Below, piece by piece: positions 14,099 through 20,210 of a stretch of DNA of 20,210 bases. The translations under genes were made by a program, and so were the position numbers. How positions within the stretch are numbered: the stretch's first letter is position 1; every line of letters starts with the position of its first letter. This DNA comes from Desulfosporosinus sp. UBA5188 (GTDB lineage Bacteria > Bacillota > Desulfitobacteriia > Desulfitobacteriales > Desulfitobacteriaceae): positions 1-20,210 of the forward strand of contig DHWG01000142.1 of assembly GCA_002413075.1 (NCBI GenBank), in the 5' to 3' direction. The notes beneath the pieces are model-generated. The model was not told the DNA's origin, ran no database searches, and worked only from the letters and a program-made list of their open reading frames with translations.

Positions 14099-15028
14099 TC
14101 AAACATGATTAGGATTATGTGTCACTAGCTCTCGTCTGACCTCTGGTCTCTGATTAGCCAGATAATGGTAGCACTCATCAGCAATAGCGGTTAAAGGTTT
14201 ATTTCGACGCGTTAAGAGGTGAAAACCTCTTTCAATACAAAAATCTTCAACATTGGCACACACTAAACCGGTGTTATCCGTAGAGTCTAACGCATACTTT
14301 GATAGAAATGAATACCCAATCCCAGTGCGAACAGCATTTTTCACCGCTTCTGTACTTCCAACCTCTAAGGCTATGTTAAAGTCATTTAAGTCTAGACCAC
14401 GTTTTATAAGAGCCTCCTCTAAGGCTCTGCGATGGCCAGACCCGATCTCCCTAATAATCATAGGATTTTCCTTAAGTGTGTTGATATCAAGGTTACCTAG
14501 TGAACTCATGGTATTTTCATAGGAAATGACTAAACCCAGTTCATCTTTCAGCCAAAATTCAGACGTTAGTTTTTCAGTATCAAATATGGCCCCAACCACG
14601 GCAAAATCGACTTCCTGGGCAAGGACCTTTTGGGCCATTTCAAGACTATCCCCTATGGACAGTTTAAGCTTTATTTCCGGAAACAATTTCCGAAAAGAGG
14701 CTATGTAAATTGGGAGCAAATATTCACCAGGAATATGTGAAGCGCCAATATGTACTTTCCCGCTCATAACCCTTTCTGAACCACCGATTTCTCGCATTAG
14801 CTCTGTCCATTCGTCGTTCAAACGCAAGGCATGCCGGTATACAGCTTCCCCTTCAGGGGTTAGGGCAAAACTCTTTCCTTTGCGGTATAGCAATTTAACC
14901 GCTAACTTTTCTTCAAGTGCCCGCATCTGATTAGAAACTGCCGGTTGGCTAATTCCCAATTTCCGTGCGACAACCGTAAAGCTTTGTTCCTCTACAACTT
15001 GACAAAACAGACGCATCAAGTCTAACAT
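14099..15028 (-). CDS. LysR-family transcriptional regulator
   Basis: A 309-residue LysR regulator. The N-terminal winged helix is at 1-62 (SFTVVARKLGISQPAVSNQM as the helix-turn-helix, then RALEEKLAVKLLYRKGKSFA and LTPEGEAVY). A linker helix leads to a substrate-binding domain from about 90 (GKVHIGASHIPGEYLLPIYI onward; IGSGHRRALEEAL; VGSTEAVKNAVRTGIGYSFL). The IPGEYLLP segment resembles the CysL/CysB-like LysR group that includes regulators next to selenium or sulfur genes in anaerobes, but the ligand is unknown. The ATG at 15028 follows GGAGGAA at about 6 nt; the frame extends further upstream only through the cyclophilin terminator. Its stop is 17 nt from the start of the DnaA-like gene, so it leads the unit lysR-dnaA-like-pfkA-pgi and could control it. 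Confidence 0.92.
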   Translation of the reverse strand: MLDLMRLFCQVVEEQSFTVVARKLGISQPAVSNQMRALEEKLAVKLLYRKGKSFALTPEGEAVYRHALRLNDEWTELMREIGGSERVMSGKVHIGASHIPGEYLLPIYIASFRKLFPEIKLKLSIGDSLEMAQKVLAQEVDFAVVGAIFDTEKLTSEFWLKDELGLVISYENTMSSLGNLDINTLKENPMIIREIGSGHRRALEEALIKRGLDLNDFNIALEVGSTEAVKNAVRTGIGYSFLSKYALDSTDNTGLVCANVEDFCIERGFHLLTRRNKPLTAIADECYHYLANQRPEVRRELVTHNPNHV

Positions 15029-15053
15029 AAAAATTCCTCCAATTGAGATGGTA

Positions 15054-15082
15054 AAAAGAAGAGGGCTAGGCCCTCCTCTTTT
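15054..15082 (-). terminator. Terminator between the cyclophilin and lysR genes
   Basis: On the minus strand AAAAGAGGAGGGC pairs with GCCCTCTTCTTTT (one G-U, 3-nt loop) and is followed by TACC; the Ts at the end of the stem (TTCTTTTT) act as the tail. It is 33 nt after the cyclophilin stop. Confidence 0.8.
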
Positions 15083-15114
15083 GTGATGATATATAGTTAC
15101 CTTGACCACGAACG

Positions 15115-15633
15115 CTAGGCTTGCATAATAACTTTTTTCATGGTCTGTGCCTCTAAGGGTTTATCGCCGCGATCTTTTGGAACACTGACAATACGATTAA
15201 CTTCCTCCATACCTTCAATCACTTTTCCAAAACCAGCATATTGTCCGTCCAAGTGGCTTGAAGCCTTAACAACAATGTAAAATTGAGAACTAGCTGAATT
15301 AGGTGCTGACGTCCGAGCCATTGAAATAACACCAATATCATGTTTTAAGTCATTTTTAAAACCGTTACCAGAAAACTCGCCAGGGATTGTTTGCTTACTG
15401 CCGCCCATCCCTGTTCCATTAGGGTCACCGCCTTGAATCATAAAGCCTGGGATAACTCTATGAAAAATAAGGCCATCGTAAAAGCCTTGTGAGACGAGAG
15501 ATACAAAATTCTTAACTGTTTGGGGCGCTATCGACGGATAAAGTTCAATCTTAATCATACTGCCGTTTTCCATCTCAATGGCTACGATTGGGTTTTCCTG
15601 AAGTTCAACTTCCTTTGCCTTGTCATTTGTCAC
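15115..15633 (-). CDS. Cyclophilin-type peptidyl-prolyl cis-trans isomerase
   Basis: Catalyses proline isomerisation during protein folding. The 172-residue, single-domain protein has no signal peptide and is presumably cytoplasmic. Cyclophilin motifs are clear: FVSLVSQGFYDGLIFHRVIP, which includes the catalytic Arg of FHRV, GFMIQGGDPNGTGMGG, ISMARTSAPNSASSQFYIVV (active-site Met-Ala-Arg and Gln-Phe), and HLDGQYAGFGKVIEGME. The GTG at 15633 is chosen because a perfect AAGGAGGT lies 7 nt upstream. An ATG 6 codons earlier overlaps that ribosome site, and longer starts overlap the promoter at 15671-15699. It is monocistronic, bounded by its own promoter and terminator. Confidence 0.95.
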   Translation of the reverse strand: MTNDKAKEVELQENPIVAIEMENGSMIKIELYPSIAPQTVKNFVSLVSQGFYDGLIFHRVIPGFMIQGGDPNGTGMGGSKQTIPGEFSGNGFKNDLKHDIGVISMARTSAPNSASSQFYIVVKASSHLDGQYAGFGKVIEGMEEVNRIVSVPKDRGDKPLEAQTMKKVIMQA

Positions 15634-15670
15634 CTGAGTGACCTCCTTCATGTTGGGTTTTATCCTTTGT

Positions 15671-15699
15671 ATTATACCACTGCACATAGAATTTCCCAA
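15671..15699 (-). promoter_or_regulatory. Sigma-A promoter of the cyclophilin gene
   Basis: Minus strand: TTGGGA, a 17-bp spacer and TATAAT with an extended -10 TGG. Predicted start near 15664, a leader of about 30 nt to the GTG. Confidence 0.78.
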
Positions 15700-15762
15700 C
15701 TGTCTATAAAAGCGTTTGCATGACCTTACTTCGCAAAGCTCATTTCATACGACTTTTTCGAA

Positions 15763-15803
15763 AACGAAAAGAGCCTCTCAAAAATCAAGTGGCTCTTTTC
15801 GTT
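15763..15803 (-). terminator. Terminator of the small SH3-like gene
   Basis: A 13-bp perfect stem (AACGAAAAGAGCC and GGCTCTTTTCGTT) has a 15-nt loop. On the minus strand it ends in CTTTTCGTTTTCG. It lies 14 nt after the stop at 15817. Confidence 0.75.
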
Positions 15804-15816
15804 GGTGAAAGCTATG

Positions 15817-16029
15817 TTATTGAATTTTCTCCAAATCCCAAGAATCGTAGGCAAATTCACCAGGTAGAATATCTAACTGAGCCACAATAAAGGCCCCTAG
15901 TTCGTCACGATCTAATCGAACAACGGTTCCAAGGCAGTGATTCGATGTTTCAATGCGGTCTCCTACTTGAAACTGGCTTTGCCGGTGAAGGGAAGAACCT
16001 GTTCCAGTTTTGCGATTTATCGCTATCAT
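15817..16029 (-). CDS. Small hypothetical protein with SH3-like barrel pattern
   Basis: A 70-residue soluble protein of unknown function. After a basic, Ser/Gln-rich N-terminus of about 20 residues, the rest alternates short beta strands and turns: FQVGDRIETSNHCLGTVVRL, then DRDELGAFIVAQLD, ending FAYDSWDLEKIQ. The xVGDxIxTxxxxxGTVxxL pattern is typical of small SH3-like/KOW or PRC-like barrels. There is no membrane segment, no metal site and only one cysteine. The ATG has AAGGGAGGG 9 nt upstream and a terminator lies directly downstream, so it is a genuine monocistronic gene downstream of glnA. Confidence 0.7.
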   Translation of the reverse strand: MIAINRKTGTGSSLHRQSQFQVGDRIETSNHCLGTVVRLDRDELGAFIVAQLDILPGEFAYDSWDLEKIQ

Positions 16030-16205
16030 AACATTATACCCTCCCTTTAGTAGCTTTTTATTGTTTTATAATAGCATAAAAGGTATAAAAAATATATAGC
16101 ACAGTCAGAAAATTCTAGCTTTTTTATACAATTTAGAGACTACTTATATTCCCCCACTAAAAGGTTATTTCAAACGTGAAATGTACGTTAAAATTAATTT
16201 TAGAT
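16030..16205. other. Intergenic region between glnA and the small SH3-like gene
   Basis: AT-rich and without a gene. It holds a perfect 14-bp palindrome TAAAATTAATTTTA (16189-16202) just past the glnA stop and a 6-bp hairpin ATTTCA-AACG-TGAAAT (16167-16182) followed on minus by AACCTTTTAG, which may be a weak glnA terminator. The promoter of the small gene must lie here, but no element stands out beyond TATTAT/TATAAA-like stretches around 16060-16075. Confidence 0.4.
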
Positions 16206-17534
16206 TTAATACATGTGTAGATATCGATCCAGTTCCCATTGTGACACTGTAACACTATAACTATCCCATTCTTCGGTTTTCGCCTCAACAAAGCGATGAT
16301 AGATATGATCACCCAGCGCCTCACGTATAACAGGTGCTTTACTTAATTCATCCAACGCTTCGATTAAAGTTCCTGGCAAAGACGCTATTCCCATAGCTTT
16401 ACGTTCCTCAAGCGTCATAGCGTAAATATTTAAATCAACGGCTTGCGGCGGAGTGAGTTTGTTTTTAATACCATCAAGCCCCGCTTTAAGCTGGACTGCC
16501 AGTGCCAAATACGGATTACAGGAAGGATCTGGGCTCCGTAATTCTATGCGGGTCGAAGATCCTCTTTTGCCTGGTATACGAATTAGTGGGCTTCTATTAC
16601 GACCAGACCAGGCAATATAACAAGGCGCTTCGTACCCAGGCACTAGCCGTTTATATGAATTGACGGTTGGATTTGTGATGGCCGCAAAGGAACGGGCATG
16701 TTTCATCAATCCTGCTATATATTGATAAGCAATCTCGGAAAGCTCCATGGGACCCTCAGGATCATAAAACGCATTTTTACCCTCTTTAAAAAGTGACTGA
16801 TTACTGTGCATTCCTGAGCCATTAATCCCGAAAATTGGTTTGGGCATGAACGTTGCATGCAGGCCATGATGTTGAGCAATCGTACGTACAACAAAACGGA
16901 AGGTAGCAATTTTATCGGCAATATCCAGGGCATCTGAATATTTAAAATCAATTTCATGTTGTCCAGGAGCCACTTCGTGATGTGAGGCTTCGATTTCGAA
17001 GCCCATTTGTTCTAAGGTCAAAACCATATCACGACGAGCATTCTCACCAAGATCTACTGGTGTCAAGTCAAAATACCCTGCTTTATCATGTGTGATGGTT
17101 GTGGGCCGCCCCTCAGCATCTGTATGAAACAAGAAAAATTCCAATTCTGGTCCGACATTTAAAGTGTATCCCATGTCAGAGGCTTCCTTGAGCACTCTTT
17201 TTAAAGCGCTTCGCGGGCATCCTGGAAAAGAGGTTCCATTAGGGTCATATACGTCACAAATAAGCCTAGCCACTCCCCCATCTTTGGGGCGCCATGGAAA
17301 TACCACGAAAGTATTAGGGTCGGGACGCAAATACATGTCTGATTCTTCTATCCGTGCAAAACCTTCAATTGAAGAACCGTCAAACATGAGCTCTCCATCT
17401 AAAGCCTTTTCCAACTGTTCGATGGTGATGGCAACATTCTTGAGAATTCCAAAGATATCTGTAAACTGTAGCCGAATAAACTTAACCCCTTTTTCATGGG
17501 CTTCCCTCAAGACGTCTTCTTTGGTCATCATCAT
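16206..17534 (-). CDS. glnA: Glutamine synthetase, type I (alpha)
   Basis: Makes glutamine from glutamate, ammonia and ATP, the main entry of ammonium nitrogen. The 442-residue length is that of GSI-alpha; GSI-beta enzymes are about 470 and carry an adenylylation Tyr in NLYDLP. Here the same place reads NIYAMTLEERK, so there is no adenylylation site. Other marks are DGSSIEGFARIEESD (R61, matching the Bacillus feedback-inhibition Arg), GPELEFFLF, the substrate region ASHHEVAPGQHEIDFKYSDA, NGSGMHSNQSLF, the ATP-site NPTVNSYKRLVPGYEAP, and GSSTRIELRSPDPSCNPYLA. The ATG at 17534 has AAGGAGAG 8 nt upstream; two more ATG codons follow at once. It is monocistronic behind the promoter at 17627-17655 and a leader of about 85 nt with small hairpins. 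No GlnR-family regulator is adjacent. Confidence 0.97.
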   Translation of the reverse strand: MMMTKEDVLREAHEKGVKFIRLQFTDIFGILKNVAITIEQLEKALDGELMFDGSSIEGFARIEESDMYLRPDPNTFVVFPWRPKDGGVARLICDVYDPNGTSFPGCPRSALKRVLKEASDMGYTLNVGPELEFFLFHTDAEGRPTTITHDKAGYFDLTPVDLGENARRDMVLTLEQMGFEIEASHHEVAPGQHEIDFKYSDALDIADKIATFRFVVRTIAQHHGLHATFMPKPIFGINGSGMHSNQSLFKEGKNAFYDPEGPMELSEIAYQYIAGLMKHARSFAAITNPTVNSYKRLVPGYEAPCYIAWSGRNRSPLIRIPGKRGSSTRIELRSPDPSCNPYLALAVQLKAGLDGIKNKLTPPQAVDLNIYAMTLEERKAMGIASLPGTLIEALDELSKAPVIREALGDHIYHRFVEAKTEEWDSYSVTVSQWELDRYLHMY

Positions 17535-17602
17535 GATAGAATCTCTCCTTCCACTGTGGCAAATGAAAAATGCCCATGCGTCACCTTTATATGGCTCAGC
17601 AC

Positions 17603-17616
17603 GGACTACTTTGTCC
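17603..17616 (-). promoter_or_regulatory. Small hairpin with hexaloop in the glnA leader
   Basis: Minus strand: GGAC, loop AAAGTA, GTCC, about 9 nt after the predicted transcription start. The loop has A at position 1 and G at position 4, as in hexaloops bound by ANTAR regulators, but the stem is only 4 bp and no second hexaloop was found. Confidence 0.25.
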
Positions 17617-17626
17617 TATATGTATA

Positions 17627-17655
17627 AGTATATCCATTCCCATTTGAATTTACAA
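17627..17655 (-). promoter_or_regulatory. Sigma-A promoter of glnA
   Basis: Minus strand: TTGTAA, a 17-bp spacer and TATACT. Its upstream edge lies about 7 nt short of the cobO stop. Predicted start near 17620. Confidence 0.65.
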
Positions 17656-17661
17656 TGGCTT

Positions 17662-18195
17662 TTAATACTCAATTCCTTGACGAGCCATAATACCCTGTTC
17701 AAATGGATGTTTTCTTTGAACCATTTCCGTCACCAGATCAGCTCTTTCTATGAAAGCCGGTGAAGCATTTCTGCCGGTCAAAACCAACTCAACATGAAGG
17801 GGTTTATGGTTCAGTAATTCTAAAACTTCACTCTCTGGTATTAGCTCAAACCAAAGCGCGTTAAATATTTCGTCAAGAATGACAATATTCCATTCTCCAG
17901 ACGTTATGATTTCCTGAGCTCTCCTAAAGGCGATACGCACTTCTCGGATATGTTCCCCCAGATTTTCGCCTTTATGAACCCATCCCTGGGCTCCGAAGTG
18001 TTCAATTTGGCATTCTGGTTCCAAGCGTTTTAGAGCTTTTAGTTCTCCTGAACCGCCTTTGCCTTTCATAAACTGAATAATATAAACCTGATAGCCATGA
18101 CCTACCGCACGCAAAGCCAAGCCTAGGGCAGCGGTTGTTTTCCCCTTGCCTTCTCCAGTATAAATTTGAACTAATCCTTTAAAATTACCTTCCAC
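17662..18195 (-). CDS. cobO: Cob(I)yrinic acid a,c-diamide / corrinoid adenosyltransferase
   Basis: Attaches the 5'-deoxyadenosyl group of ATP to cob(I)alamin or its precursors (CobA/CobO/BtuR family), giving coenzyme B12. The 177-residue protein shows the inverted-topology P-loop TGEGKGKTTA (13-22), IQFMKGKG (40-47), Walker B VILDEIFNAL (105-114), LTGRNA (139-144), ADLVTEM (152-158) and the family C-terminus KHPFEQGIMARQGIEY. The start is GTG at 18195, directly abutting the TAA of the upstream gene, with AAGGGGTGG about 7-9 nt ahead, so translation is probably coupled. No other cobalamin gene is nearby, which suggests a stand-alone salvage or maturation copy. Many anaerobic Firmicutes carry several corrinoid enzymes. 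Confidence 0.95.
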   Translation of the reverse strand: MEGNFKGLVQIYTGEGKGKTTAALGLALRAVGHGYQVYIIQFMKGKGGSGELKALKRLEPECQIEHFGAQGWVHKGENLGEHIREVRIAFRRAQEIITSGEWNIVILDEIFNALWFELIPESEVLELLNHKPLHVELVLTGRNASPAFIERADLVTEMVQRKHPFEQGIMARQGIEY

Positions 18196-18726
18196 TTATA
18201 GTCCACCCCTTAGCCAAGTCTCCAATTGAGGATGTATATAGACAACATTGGGGGACATTTTTATTTCAGGAAATCTCTCTAGGGTTTGCCGATTAAAGGG
18301 AATTGAAAAGAATATCTTAATTGCCGACTTCTCATCCCGAGCTCTTAGCTCAACCTTATCAGGATAAAGGTAATAAGAATAATTACCATCACGCCAGGTA
18401 ATTTCTACTTCCCCAAGCTTAACATGGATGATTCCAAATTCCTCAACCTTAACGGCTTCAACGCCAATAAAAGGGTGTTTAAGATATTCCGATTCAAAGG
18501 CAACTTGACCCACTCTGAATTGAGATTCCAAAAGTTGTTCAACAATCAGTCGTGCTGGGCTAGAAATGTCTTCAAATACACGGCGCTCACTTCGCAACTC
18601 ATCCAAGATTTGTTCAAATTTTCGAACATGGATTGAACGAACTTTTTGGGCCTTCTTTAAGGCTTTTTCGAAGGTATGATACACGTCTTCCAAACATTCG
18701 AGAAGTATTGCATCTTCCTCACACAT
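18196..18726 (-). CDS. Unknown protein co-transcribed with cobO
   Basis: A 176-residue soluble protein that matches no family I know. The first 60 residues are charged and helical (HTFEKALKKAQKVRSIHVRK, then FEQILDELRSERRVF), a likely coiled coil. The C-terminal 100 look like a mixed alpha/beta domain with a beta-rich middle (VEEFGIIHVKLGEVEITWRD, then GNYSYYLYPDKVELRA) and end in WLRGGL. There are no cysteines beyond residue 2, no signal peptide and no nucleotide-binding motif. The ATG at 18726 has GGGGTGGGGG 9 nt upstream; an ATG at 18756 has no ribosome site. Its stop touches the GTG of cobO, and a promoter precedes it, so the two form an operon. A link to corrinoid use is inferred from position only. 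Confidence 0.72.
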   Translation of the reverse strand: MCEEDAILLECLEDVYHTFEKALKKAQKVRSIHVRKFEQILDELRSERRVFEDISSPARLIVEQLLESQFRVGQVAFESEYLKHPFIGVEAVKVEEFGIIHVKLGEVEITWRDGNYSYYLYPDKVELRARDEKSAIKIFFSIPFNRQTLERFPEIKMSPNVVYIHPQLETWLRGGL

Positions 18727-18782
18727 TTTAATTCGCCCCCACCCCGGTCTCCCCATTTAATTGGAGAGTTCTCTTTAATGCT

Positions 18783-18811
18783 ATTCTATCTGAAACGACT
18801 GGATTTATAAA
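18783..18811 (-). promoter_or_regulatory. Probable sigma-A promoter of the unknown-cobO operon
   Basis: Minus strand: TTTATA, a 17-bp spacer and TAGAAT, upstream of 18726 with a leader of about 50 nt. A direct repeat GATTTATAA (18802-18810 and 18815-18823) overlaps the -35 and might be an operator. Confidence 0.45.
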
Positions 18812-18834
18812 GGTGATTTATAATTTATTTGTAA

Positions 18835-20103
18835 TCATCCAGTGATTTTTTTACGACGAAGCCGTTTTGAAACCCGTTGGACTCTGGTTTCAATCCAATC
18901 TGTCATCATTTCTGCATCCCGTCCCATTTCAAGAGCCTTCCAGTAACACTCCAAAGCATTACGAAAATTTCTTTGCTTTTCATACAACTCTGCCAAATGA
19001 ACCAAAGCCTCCAGCGCGAACTTACCCTGTCCTTGGGGACCGTCTTCTGATATGTCTGCAGAATTCGATGGTGCTTCCTTTCGTTCCCGAACTTCTTTCA
19101 CTGCGTCCAAGGCTTCATGTATTTCGTTCATTCGCACATCATCTGTCATCTCGAAGAGACTCAAGGCCTTAAAATAATAGAGTTCAGCCTTTTCTAAATC
19201 CATAGAAAGAAAGATTAGGCCTGCTAAGTTTTGATAACGCAAGGCAAGTTCTACATCTTGTTCTGGATAAAATTGGATGGATAATTCTAGGTAATATTTT
19301 GCTTCTTCATAGTATTCTAAAATTTGTTCAATCTTACTTAAGAAATAGCAGCTCTCACTGAAAATAGCTCTCGAATCATATTTCATACAAAGGGCAACCG
19401 CTCTTTGTTGACATTCAAGCGCTAGACTCATTTTATTGTGTTCAAAGTAAACTAACGCCAAGTATTGAAGTGTATTCGACAAAGACACCATATCTTTTAT
19501 TTGGGCAAAAATCTTACATGCACGCTTCAAGTATCTTGAAGCCTCTGTTTTTTTACCCTGTCTAAAGGATAATTCTCCTAACAAAACATCTGACTCTGCT
19601 TCCCCTTTGGGAAACCCATTATATCTACAAATTCTCTGTGCGTGTGAATAGGCTCTATTAGCTCTAGTCCAATCTTCAAGAGTGGCATAGGCTTGACCAA
19701 GGTCTGCATAAAGCATACCCAGCCTTAACTGTGGAGAAGAGTGAGGATAAACAGCGATTGCTCGCTCATACTTCTTGCCTGCCTCTTCAAACATCCCCTT
19801 TTTAACTGAGACACTTGCTAACCCTGCCCATGCTTCAGCCATACCTTTAGCATTATGAATGTCTTGACAGATACGTAACGCTTCTTTGAAACCTTCTTCC
19901 GCTAACTCTAAATTTTCTAAGCGCACTCTCACTGTCGCTAACAGTCGTAATGTAAAGGCAACAATTTCTGGAACTTCTAATTGGTAGGCCTTTAAGAGCC
20001 CCTGCGAAAAATATTTTTCGGCTTTAGTATACTCTTCGTCTCCCAGATACTGTGTTCCATTCTCCATAAGGGTTCGCCAAACTGATAACTCCGCATCATG
20101 CAT
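18835..20103 (-). CDS. Tetratricopeptide repeat protein
   Basis: A 422-residue, all-helical protein made of tandem 34-40 residue TPR units from about residue 10 to 335, for example NGTQYLGDEEYTKAEKYFSQ, LASVSVKKGMFEEAGKKYER, LGQAYATLEDWTRANRAYSH and LALVYFEHNKMSLALECQQR. A polar linker (about 343-365, rich in Ser, Asp and Gly) separates a last TPR (LVHLAELYEKQRNFRNALEC) and a strongly basic C-terminus (RVSKRLRRKKITG). It has no signal peptide or helix-turn-helix, so it is probably a cytoplasmic scaffold. TPR proteins of this type in Firmicutes can be response-regulator phosphatases (Rap) or adaptor proteins, but no specific match is claimed. The ATG has GGAGG 7 nt upstream. It appears monocistronic, separated from the unknown-cobO operon by about 108 nt. 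Confidence 0.85.
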   Translation of the reverse strand: MHDAELSVWRTLMENGTQYLGDEEYTKAEKYFSQGLLKAYQLEVPEIVAFTLRLLATVRVRLENLELAEEGFKEALRICQDIHNAKGMAEAWAGLASVSVKKGMFEEAGKKYERAIAVYPHSSPQLRLGMLYADLGQAYATLEDWTRANRAYSHAQRICRYNGFPKGEAESDVLLGELSFRQGKKTEASRYLKRACKIFAQIKDMVSLSNTLQYLALVYFEHNKMSLALECQQRAVALCMKYDSRAIFSESCYFLSKIEQILEYYEEAKYYLELSIQFYPEQDVELALRYQNLAGLIFLSMDLEKAELYYFKALSLFEMTDDVRMNEIHEALDAVKEVRERKEAPSNSADISEDGPQGQGKFALEALVHLAELYEKQRNFRNALECYWKALEMGRDAEMMTDWIETRVQRVSKRLRRKKITG

Positions 20104-20210
20104 AATATCGCCTCCGTGTCTGCTCCATCTTATGCACGAGTTGATTTATGGGGAATAACATACAAGGAAATCCACAAAGGAACTTTATAGACATAAAAGT
20201 CGAAATATGA
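20104..20210. other. Upstream region of the TPR gene
   Basis: Non-coding up to the window edge. Apart from the TPR ribosome site GGAGG (20110-20115) no promoter with good -35 and -10 elements was found. AT-rich stretches (for example 20170-20200) could belong to a divergent neighbour outside the window. Confidence 0.4.

Noticed and set aside
14253..14708. Two plus-strand frames opposite lysR
   Set aside because: Antisense shadows of a clear LysR gene with no start signal.
15029..15109. N-terminal extension of lysR
   Set aside because: It would run through the cyclophilin terminator, and GGAGGAA marks the ATG at 15028.
15634..15699. N-terminal extension of the cyclophilin
   Set aside because: It overlaps the TTGGGA-N17-TATAAT promoter and the perfect AAGGAGGT, so these codons are not translated.
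17164..17763. A 199-codon open frame on the plus strand opposite glnA and the end of cobO
   Set aside because: It is antisense to two certain genes, its protein is low-complexity and Ser-rich with no motif, and it lacks a ribosome site.
18835..20103. Rap-type phosphatase or SARP/LuxR regulator for the TPR protein
   Set aside because: No helix-turn-helix or catalytic Rap residues can be pointed to, and no phr-like peptide gene follows.
1..20210. CRISPR arrays, tRNA or rRNA genes, prophage or toxin-antitoxin modules
   Set aside because: No regularly spaced repeats, no cloverleaf or rRNA motifs and no phage or toxin families were seen on either strand.

Overview
The window looks like chromosomal DNA of a low-to-moderate GC, anaerobic, spore-forming-type Firmicute. 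The best guess is a Peptococcaceae relative of Desulfosporosinus or Desulfitobacterium. This rests on strong AGGAGG-type ribosome sites, frequent GTG/TTG starts, sigma-A promoters, a GSI-alpha type glutamine synthetase, a lysR gene of the type seen in these anaerobes and a corrinoid adenosyltransferase. The genus is inferred from gene content; no rRNA is present. Almost all genes lie on the minus strand; only the PLD lipoprotein, a TIGR04086-like membrane protein and a DUF1992 protein are on plus.

Layout. 1-90: two hairpins, one being the terminator of the first gene. 94-3564: a divergent pair of envelope genes, a membrane-embedded M28 metallopeptidase (-) and a phospholipase-D-like lipoprotein (+). 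3609-3656: a 48-bp perfect palindrome between convergent genes. 3703-5113: a histidine phosphatase, a candidate structured RNA (possibly 6S RNA) with its own terminator, and a winged-helix/coiled-coil protein. 5201-7409: panB, a small four-helix membrane protein and a divergent lgt. 7509-9890: a large FtsA/PilM-like actin-fold protein with a long C-terminal extension of beta-grasp-like repeats, and a separately promoted one-helix membrane peptide. 10107-10484: a DUF1992 protein.

10645-15028 reads as one tightly spaced minus-strand transcription unit: lysR, a DnaA-like initiator paralogue, pfkA, pgi. It begins just after the terminator of a cyclophilin gene (15115-15633). Two glycolytic enzymes joined to a DnaA-type AAA+ protein that keeps domains III and IV but lacks domain I is the most unusual arrangement here. 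15817-20103 holds a small SH3-like protein, glnA with a structured leader, cobO directly abutting a conserved-looking unknown gene, and a TPR protein.

Many of the longest possible reading frames start upstream of the real start. Sigma-A promoters and Shine-Dalgarno sites inside several of them (PPIase, the 66-aa membrane peptide, the FtsA-like gene, lysR) were used to correct the starts. No tRNA, rRNA, CRISPR array, complete insertion sequence or phage gene was seen.
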